DNA from: Nereocystis luetkeana
Taxonomy: Eukaryota > Sar > Phaeophyceae > Laminariales > Laminariaceae
NCBI GenBank assembly: GCA_031213475.1
Contig: JARUPZ010000034.1
Location: 5,587,680 to 5,651,679, forward strand
Direction of reading: 5' to 3'
Length of the DNA stretch: 64,000 nt
The notes under the pieces are model-generated. The model saw only the letters and a program-made list of their open reading frames with translations, had not been told where the DNA came from and ran no database searches. Below, piece after piece: positions 57,886 to 64,000 of the stretch. The translations under genes were made by a program, and so were the position numbers. Positions within the stretch are counted from its first letter, which is position 1. Each line of letters begins with the position of its first letter.

Positions 57886-59030
57886 TATCTCTCTCTCTCA
57901 TTCTCTCTCTCTCCCCCCCCACCCCCCCTCCCACCTGATCTCGGAGCAATTACGGAGGTGGACTTAGCCCTCAACCCGCCGGTCTCTTTCTTGATCTGCT
58001 GTCACCCATGTACGAAACGCGATTTCAAAGCGAGGCAGAACAAAATGCGTAGCAATATGCAGGGCGGATGAACTACAGTAAACACACGGAGATTTTGCTT
58101 TCGCTAACGGACCTCTCTCGACACAAGTTATGCCAGACAGAAAAAAATAAAACAAAACGCACACCCAGAGGGCAGGTTATTTGTGAAGATTGCAGTCTCC
58201 ACGAAGAGGCTAAATAAACCGTTACGGGGGACCATAGTTGATAGGACCAAATTTTGTCATTAAAAACGGTTAAATATATAGGTTTTTAAGTTTACCATAG
58301 GTCCTGTTAACTATGGTCCCCCGTAATAGTGTGCCGACAAGCGAACAAATACGCTGTCGGTAATGCTGACGAGCGTTTTGGATTGCGCACGCTAGATGTA
58401 CCTTACTACTCTTTTTCTCGGCATACGACAACCACACCACGTCCCATTGCAACCGCGGTCATCGCGACGATTGTGAGCACTAGTCGTCGAAGAGCGTGCT
58501 ACTGTAGTAATTGAACGTCTGCCGTGGGAGAGCAACCAGGATAACAATAACGGCGTCGTGGCCCATGAAGCCCCAATTCAGCAAAGCGCAGTATCTGCGA
58601 GCGATAGCGAGCAGAAGCACCCCGCACAAGCGACCTTCTCGTTTCAACGGGCATTACAAATCATACCCCCAAGTATTTTAGTGCCTGCCGTGAAATGATC
58701 CTGTACCCAGGATCCTAACGGCCTGTGGTGCCCCGTTCACCAAAGGGCACAAGCATCCCCACACAGACACAAACTTACAGCGTTCATTGATGTACCAGCC
58801 GTCGCTCCCTCCACCGTAAAGGCGAAATAGGTCACCTTCCCACCAGACGTACATGAAGAGGACACCGCGGTATTTGTTATCTGAACACACGACGGCGACT
58901 GGCTTGGCGAAGCCGATGCTTGAACAGAAGAGGGGGTCAATGCCAGGGCTAGAAGAAGAGCGAATTGCGAGAACGCCACCACGACCGTCCCGAGCAAACG
59001 ACCCGTCGTTTTCTTATTCCCGGAGGCCAT
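49554..59030 (-). CDS. Secreted cysteine-rich two-module protein, paralogue D, with long SKDDG linker
   Basis: Minus-strand exons: 59030-58779, 57995-57935, 55451-54942, 53059-52061 and 49618-49554; phases 0,1,1,1; 628 residues. The signal peptide has core LLGTVVVAFSQFALLLALAL, likely cut after VQA. The mature protein has CVQITNTAVSSSC, the micro-exon segment, a beta-rich-looking domain (VPCPATGVLITVGFTAPITS), module 1, a long linker and module 2. The linker is about 29 SKDDG-type pentapeptides, followed by Asp/Ser and Gly runs. It carries many serines beside acidic residues and balanced charge. This is the most complete-looking paralogue; no break is visible. It is transcribed toward paralogue C. 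Function is unknown; calcium binding or adhesive use of the repeat is speculation. Confidence 0.86.
51108..51235 (+). repeat. Dispersed repeat with CTTGCCATCCGACAA start
   Basis: TCTTGCCATCCGACAATC ... ACCCATGCACCAAGTCTACC. Also at 35255-35375 (+), 21284-21355 (-) and, as a fragment, 63408-63428. ATT-rich DNA precedes several copies. Confidence 0.65.
52061..53059 (-). CDS. Paralogue D exon 4: module 1 end, SKDDG array, module 2 start
   Basis: At 999 nt it is about 630 nt longer than in B and C because of a 15-bp coding minisatellite (about 52330-52760). It opens FGLGKICRGCGECTSCVPCP, passes a Pro/Thr linker, the array and an Asp/Ser/Gly tract, and closes with CSRCVDISACQRVAL and IVCDPTCLDSGSD. 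Open frames on other frames here are shadows of the repeat. Confidence 0.88.
52330..52760 (-). repeat. 15-bp coding minisatellite (SKDDG)n
   Basis: The plus strand reads about 29 units close to TACCATCATCCTTGC. Read on the minus strand in the frame of paralogue D they give Ser-Lys-Asp-Asp-Gly. Silent third-position changes outnumber replacements, mostly GAT/GAC and GGT/GGC swaps. Confidence 0.9.
54174..54306 (+). repeat. 71-bp tandem duplication, nearly identical
   Basis: GGCTTGCACTGCGATTGGTC to GAGCCCCGTCATC occurs twice with no difference seen across about 64 bp. A very recent duplication in intron 3 of paralogue D. Confidence 0.9.
54942..55451 (-). CDS. Paralogue D exon 3: beta-rich-looking domain and first half of module 1
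   Basis: It starts after CCATCTAG and ends AACT before GTAAGT; 510 nt. It holds FTAPITSIAYPGETAPG, an AVALDTAGVAVGTNLVTYVE strand pair, the sequon NRT, then YTCDVCFDLL, IVCDPTCVDNVSD and DCN. The usual His before the last Cys is Asp here. Confidence 0.87.
56008..56706 (+). repeat. (GGATG)n pentanucleotide array
   Basis: About 700 bp of GGGAT/GGATG units with scattered variants (GGAATCGGACG, GGATCGGATGGGG blocks occur twice). A 5-mer without stops leaves all frames open on both strands, so the several 180-320 codon frames here are not genes. Lies in intron 2 of paralogue D. Confidence 0.95.
57055..57165 (+). mobile_element. Possible second tRNA-like SINE head
   Basis: ACTGGATGGTGTAATGG resembles an A box and GGCTGGTTCGTCC a B box, followed by CATTATTTATTCGCG. 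A similar order (GGTGTGATGG, TGTTCAAGCC, CATTTATTCGCG) occurs at 61935-61995. Two copies suggest a dispersed element. No good cloverleaf is seen. Confidence 0.35.
57935..57995 (-). CDS. Paralogue D exon 2: 61-nt micro-exon
   Basis: The acceptor is GACAGCAG and the donor is the weaker GTGGGA, inside G-rich DNA next to a CT/GA microsatellite. It encodes IKKETGGLRA and KSTSVIAPRSG, alignable with paralogue B (xxKExGG...STSIAARAG). Confidence 0.82.
58221..58328. mobile_element. Hairpin MITE family 1, copy 9
   Basis: GTTACGGGGGACCATAGTTG to CTATGGTCCCCCGTAATA; located in intron 1 of paralogue D. Confidence 0.82.
58779..59030 (-). CDS. Paralogue D exon 1: signal peptide and N-terminal cysteine pair
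   Basis: MASGNKKTTGR is the basic start and 21 hydrophobic residues follow. SCVQITNTAVSSSCTSGGK and FAFTVEG define the mature end. The donor is GTAAGT after AACGCT. Another in-frame ATG lies nine bases upstream (MVQ). The frame stays open for about 100 codons upstream without similarity to the paralogues. Confidence 0.82.
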
Positions 59031-60589
59031 CTGGACCATCGCGTGTCCTCGCCGGGTATCACGTCGGGGTCGCACCGAGCTGTGGGATTGTGGTATTATT
59101 GGCCGGCGTGAGATGTTGTTGATGGCGTCGATCAAACCGAGAACAAAACTGCGTGTCCCAGTGCCCCGAGACCTGTCCATCACTACCCTTCTCCCATCCT
59201 CGACGCAGGCGAATGCACCCATGATCTCTTGTTGATCTTCTTTCTGCTGTTTGTGTCGGTGGAAGACTATAATGCACGTCAGGGGGCGTCCGTGAGGGGG
59301 GGTGGTTCGGCGGACCACATCATGGCTAACGGACACCCGCCGGCTATATCGATATGCGAACCGTGGTGACTGACAAAAAAAGGGTAACCGAACGGCTAGT
59401 GGGCGCGCCGCGTGAGAGAGAGAAAGAGAGAGAGGAAGGGAGGGAGGGAGGGAGACCTCAATACCTGACTAACATATAGCCAGCAGACCCGCCGCCTAAA
59501 AAAGCGGGCCCACGCGTCACCAAGATTTCGGCGACGGCCGTGTTTGGGAAAGTTTCTCGAGATGACTCCACAGTATACATACCTGTTAGTACACTTGGGC
59601 CGCAAAGAAAAGGGAGCGCGTTTGCGTGTGTTTCATTAAATTATTTGTGGCTCATATGTCTTCTTCATCAGGCGAAACCTACCTGCTGTGTGTACCTACA
59701 GCGGCGAGTGTATACCACTGCGGTGTTGCTCTCTTAATCCCTCTCCGTGGATGATGTGTCCGGGATGCATTTTTTTTGTACAACAGTGCTGTTTTTCTCA
59801 AGGAAGCGCACACCATTCGTGCCGTTCGTTCGGCGTCCAACTTTGTAGCCCTTCTCATCCAATGCGAGATACCCGTGGTCCTATTTTCCTCGTTCGATTT
59901 CATATCGGGCAACAAGCCAGCCCCAACGAACAGCACAGTTGAATTGTCGATCCGCCTTGGCCGACCGACAGCAAGGATGGTAATATTAAGAGTATTGGAT
60001 GAGCTCGTCCCTCGAAAACCAGCAGGCGTGTATATACCATCACCGAACCATCTCTCCCCCCAAGAAACAACTGTTCTGTTGACCTCGCTCCATACGGTCG
60101 GTGTGTATGCTTATCTATATAGATACCACGTACGTCGGGAGTGTTTTTTTGTCTTTTCTTAGTAGTAACGGATCTGCCGTACGCAGCAGACCAACCACGG
60201 CGTCGGCAGGAGCGGCGTGCAACCTGCACACCTACCTGCGAAACTGTAACCTGGCCGAACAAATCTACACTAACAAACAGTCAGTCAGTGGGTACAGAGT
60301 GCACCTAGACACACCACTCATCATCAGCACCACCACAACAATAAAATAGTATGACTACTACTGCTGTATATCGCCATATTTTTAGCCACATACCACCGTT
60401 CGTCATCACCATCTATACAAAAAAACGTGAGGACATCTACGTATAAAAGGGCATATATATACCTGGTACATACACGTACGTAATGCATACCAGGTACCAG
60501 GTACCAGGTACGTACCAGGTACCAGGTACCAGGTACCGATATCGGGTATAAACACCACAGGTGCAACTTTACACAGCATACTTGCAACT
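59031..60589. other. Upstream flank of paralogue D
   Basis: Probably holds the promoter and 5' leader, since the start codon is at 59030. A (GGGA)n tract lies at 59430-59455 and CAGGTACC words at the far end. No other gene seen. Confidence 0.45.
60488..60540. repeat. (GGTACCA)n cluster
   Basis: Seven overlapping CCAGGTACC words, the densest cluster of a motif found throughout the window. Confidence 0.85.
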
Positions 60590-60741
60590 TTACGGGGGAC
60601 CATCATTTTAAATAGGACTAAATATTTATTATTATGATTATGCTTGCCATTATTAAGAACAGTAAAAAATACCTGGTAGGTAAATATCAAGGCTTTTGTC
60701 TGTACCGTAGGTCCTATTTACTATGGCCCCCGCCCGTAATA
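60590..60741. mobile_element. Hairpin MITE family 1, copy 10, with insertion
   Basis: TTTACGGGGGACCATCAT at the left and GGTCCTATTTACTATGGC at the right. About 40 extra bases (ATT-rich, with ACCTGGTAGG) lie in the middle. Confidence 0.72.
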
Positions 60742-61425
60742 CCGCAACACTCTGTACCTCCAGATAGATACTGGAAGTCTACCAGGTACATATTATTATT
60801 TACCGGTAGTTAACAGGAACCTTAGATTCAGAGACATGTACCAGTATGGTGGTACGTACTATTAATACTTTCATCATAATAATAGTGTTCATAGCATGTA
60901 CTGGTACAGAACAGAGTATTATACTACAAGTAATAAGTATATAGCACCACAATACAGCATCATCAGACAGATTGAATTTTTCGTAGTTGATGCAACAGCA
61001 CCGATCATAACGTACTGGTAAAGGCGACATGTGAGGTAATAAGAAATGTTCAGCGCAACCGATGACGATTCAACGCGTATTATGTTACGTGTATGCGTAT
61101 AATACGTTAGTTAGTAACGGGGTTTTCCGCCACCCCACATACATATAGTGCTGCTTGTAGTATAAGTCATGTAGATTCGAAATTCGAGATTCTATCGGGC
61201 TGCATGCTATTTATTTTCATATTTTTTTTCGCATAATATTATACCTCGGGTAACTCACACAACGTTGAAATGACATGTCATAAACTACTACTACGAATAT
61301 ACCTGGTATATACGAAGTAATACTACTGCTGCTATTAATAGCACTGTGTTATTACCAGGTATGAAGCAAGCAGAATAACAACAACAACAACAGCCATCGG
61401 CGTAAAGCAAGAGTACGAGGTAGCC

Positions 61426-61534
61426 TATTACGGGGGGCCATAGTTAACAGGACCAAATATTGTCAGTAAAAATGGTTAAATATATAGGTTTTTATGTACA
61501 CCATAGGTCCTGTTAACTAGGGTCCCCCGTAATA
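61426..61534. mobile_element. Hairpin MITE family 1, copy 11
   Basis: TATTACGGGGGGCCATAGTT to AACTAGGGTCCCCCGTAATA with the standard core. Confidence 0.83.
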
Positions 61535-61543
61535 GTACGAGGT

Positions 61544-61830
61544 GTATTGTGGAGTTCTACGCGAGAGAGTCGGCAAGGGAAGAGAAAAAGTATTCAAAAC
61601 CCCCTTTTCGCGATCAGAACGCCAGACGCGCAGTACGTACGTACGGTAGTGGGGGGGCGGGGGGGGGGGGGGGGTATGTACAGTAGAAAGAAGCCTACTA
61701 ACGATGTATTATGTGATCCCAGATCTGAGAGTGACGGCTGCGTGTGGGAAAAGGGAGCAGGAGAAAGATGGTGTGTATACGTTGAAAAAGAAAAAAGGAG
61801 AAAACAAATAAATGATGATGTTGTCTGTCT
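61544..61830 (+). mobile_element. tRNA-derived SINE, old copy
   Basis: GAGTCGGCAAGGGAAGAG and TGTGATCCCAGATCTGAGAG match the SINE body in order; a long G run interrupts it. Confidence 0.45.
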
Positions 61831-62681
61831 GTGCTGTTCCTTCATCTATCTACCGTTTTTGCTGTAACAGTTGTTTTGTTGTAGAGCTCTTTTAATTTCA
61901 TCGTTAGTATGTATGTGCGCCAGAAACTTTCTAGCCCGCGCCTCCACGGTGTGATGGTATTTTAACAGTCGGCGATGTTCAAGCCTCATTTATTCGCGTC
62001 AGTCACGGCGACAAACAAACTAGCGCGTCTAGACTCATCATGATATATAACCATCGAGTTGTACGGACCCTCTAAAGAGGATATCGTCAGCAAAACAAAT
62101 AACAGCCCAGGTGTATAAACGCACAATCGGCAGTGTGGCTGGTGGGGTTGTATAAGTCGCATCCCTATCTACTGCAAGGGTTATATGGGAGACGGTTGAG
62201 ATCGCGTGGGCCTCACAGAGCATGCCGCGTCGGTCAGTACTATTCCATCCAGTTGTTGCATTTTATTATTCACCGTTCGTTTTGGAAAACTCGATGTTTT
62301 CCGCGTAAGATCCATCCCCTATGTATGCGGTGTGAAATTCACTCCGTTCGTCGATGTATTGCTGTTGTTGTTGTTGCTGTCGCGTGTCGTGGATACAGGT
62401 TGGGGCCATATAAGTTTTGTGGGACGGTTGACTTGGGCCTCAACACGTGCGTGCGAGAATCCAGTTATAGTTAGCTGGTTGCACAGTAGAGTGTAAATAG
62501 TCGTTTTGTTTACCGTTCAGGGAAGACGAGGCGTTTCACGTCCTACTACATACAGTACATATGTCATGATAACAAGGGGCACACACCAGCCTGGGGTATG
62601 AAATCCGCACGAACACACACAGGACGGGCCCGCCATACAAAACGCCTACGTACTGACAAGCCGGAGCCTATGCCTCACCAT

Positions 62682-62809
62682 TATTACGGAGGACCACAGT
62701 AAATAGGACCTACGGTACAGACAAAGAATACCTACCATATATTTCCCTCTATTTTTACTAATAATAATTAATTGGTCCTGTTTACTATTATTATGGTCCC
62801 CTGCAGTAG
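62682..62809. mobile_element. Hairpin MITE family 1, copy 12 (diverged)
   Basis: TATTACGGAGGACCACAGT to TTATGGTCCCCTGCAGTA. Core inverted and AT-expanded. Confidence 0.72.
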
Positions 62810-63128
62810 TACCTCTTACCTGGTATATTATTGCGACACCCTCCTTGAAGCATAGCAGCACATACCTAGCTTGATGATCATAGATATAGCTATAATAGGC
62901 TATTACATACTACCGGTTTCAGGTATATAAATATAGACAGGTTGAGGCCTCGACGCAAGAGTGCGTTGTCAGCGTCACAAGCAGTGGTCCAGCTACAAAA
63001 TTAAATGTATTTGGCGTTCAGGATAAGTCGCGCGACGTTTTCGAGTAGTTCGGTACTTCGGGGCGGGGACACCTGTTGCTGCCTGTGCGTGTCTCTAACC
63101 GCCGTGTGTGGTATGAAACCCTATTTAC

Positions 63129-63141
63129 CTACGGCGGCGGC

Positions 63142-63175
<34 letters not shown>
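63129..63175 (+). repeat. (CAG)n microsatellite
   Basis: Four CGG then about eleven CAG triplets. No coding frame around it can be supported. Confidence 0.9.
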
Positions 63176-63424
63176 GTAACAACATTATAAAGATCTTCAC
63201 AAAACTGCACACCAGTGTTTTGTGGGCAGCTTACACAGTAGCAGCAGGACAGAGGCTACGTACGTGTTCGGAATTATTACTGCAGCATGTGGTCGTTTGG
63301 TCAAAAATATGTGCTTCTCGTTGTTAAAGGGCCACCACACCGTACATATATATAGCCTATAAGAGTGATATTCAACGTACTACTATTAATAATAACTATT
63401 ATTATTATTTCTCTTGCCATCCGA

Positions 63425-63660
63425 CAATGTGTGTGTGTGTTCTTCACATTAAAACCGTTCTTTCTACCCGTCGACATCCAGCACAACCAGTGTCCGTGCC
63501 GATTCTCCAATCCTAGAAGAGATACCAAGTTATGTGGTCACAAAGCTACGCCACAGAGATACTACGTTGCCACGTGTGCAGTATGCACTGCAGTGGGCAA
63601 TGCAAAGCCATGCCATCATCCTAGATACGACAGGCACGACATACGCAATCTATGAAATAG
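63425..63660. repeat. Dispersed repeat R4, copy 2 (inverted)
   Basis: CCGTTCTTTCTACCCGTCGA ... TACGACAGGCACGACATACG, the complement of the copy at 3660. Confidence 0.7.
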
Positions 63661-64000
63661 TGAAACGAAAAGAAACAATCAAAGAGAAAACAAAAACAAG
63701 GTACGAAGACAAATCGAAAGAGAAAAAGAAAAAAAATGAAAGCAAAATCTAGGAGAAACAATCTGTCGTGCCCCCCCCCCGCAGGCGAGGTGGCCAACAC
63801 TTGAAAAAGAACGAGCTGGAAAAAAGAAGAAAGAAATAAGAAAAAACACCACTGCTTGTAAACAGAGTATAAGACCACAAGAACCAAGGAAAAAAATAAC
63901 AAGGAAAATAACAAAGGGGAAATAACAGGCAGACCAAAGCCCAAAGCACCTTCCCAGGTTGCGGCAGCAGTTTGTGGTACGAGTAGTAGTATAGCCAGGT

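Noticed and set aside
1-64000. CRISPR arrays, bacterial operons or rRNA genes
   Set aside because: No regular short repeats with unique spacers, no prokaryotic gene layout and no rRNA sequence were seen.

Overview
The window is nuclear DNA from a eukaryote with short exons, kilobase-scale GT-AG introns, intermediate base composition, and many transposon relics and microsatellites. I favour a brown-alga-like stramenopile because of the intron sizes, the CAG/CTG-rich microsatellites and an integrase fragment that recalls stramenopile Ty3/gypsy elements. That placement is inference and I hold it loosely. Most long open frames in the window come from low-complexity repeats and are not genes.

Four protein-coding genes can be supported, all in pieces. 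(A) Positions 2754-11033 (+) carry the last five visible exons of a GH114-type (polygalactosaminidase-like, TIM-barrel) glycoside hydrolase. It ends in an acidic linker, a single membrane span and a short basic tail; its N-terminal exons lie to the left or were not found. (B) 24673-33140 (+), (C) 36484-43973 (+) and (D) 49554-59030 (-) are three paralogues of a secreted, cysteine-rich family that I do not recognise.

Each paralogue has the same five-exon plan: a signal-peptide exon, a 61-nt micro-exon, a beta-rich-looking exon of about 490 nt, a linker exon of variable length, and a 65-nt terminal exon. The intron phases are 0,1,1,1 in all three. Each protein carries two copies of a ten-cysteine module that ends in CxxCxxCxxCxxCP, and an intron always cuts the module at the same codon. 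Gene D has about 29 units of an SKDDG repeat in its linker exon. Gene C has a one-base shift in exon 3 and tandem copies of the end of its signal exon inside intron 1. B and C lie head to tail, and D faces C. This family is the most likely undescribed system here; a surface, wall or adhesive role is a guess.

Mobile DNA fills the rest. There are twelve copies of a ~108-bp hairpin MITE with TA targets, five copies of an ~89-bp TTAA-flanked (piggyBac-like) MITE, a ~250-bp third MITE family, a 725-bp TAA-flanked (Harbinger-like) element, and a tRNA-derived SINE family with A and B boxes and an A-rich tail. Two LTR-retrotransposon fossils lie on the minus strand (gypsy-like near 17 kb, copia-like near 19.5 kb). 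Satellite-like arrays include (GGATG)n at 56 kb, (CCCGA)n at 20.4 kb, CCATGG-rich DNA at 15 kb and a degenerate array at 47.8-48.9 kb. The word TACCAGGTA and its complement recur far above chance across non-coding DNA.

Region by region: 0-11 kb is gene A with repeat-filled introns; 11-24 kb is gene-free repeats and fossils; 24-44 kb is genes B and C; 44-49.5 kb is repeats; 49.5-59 kb is gene D; 59-64 kb is repeats only.
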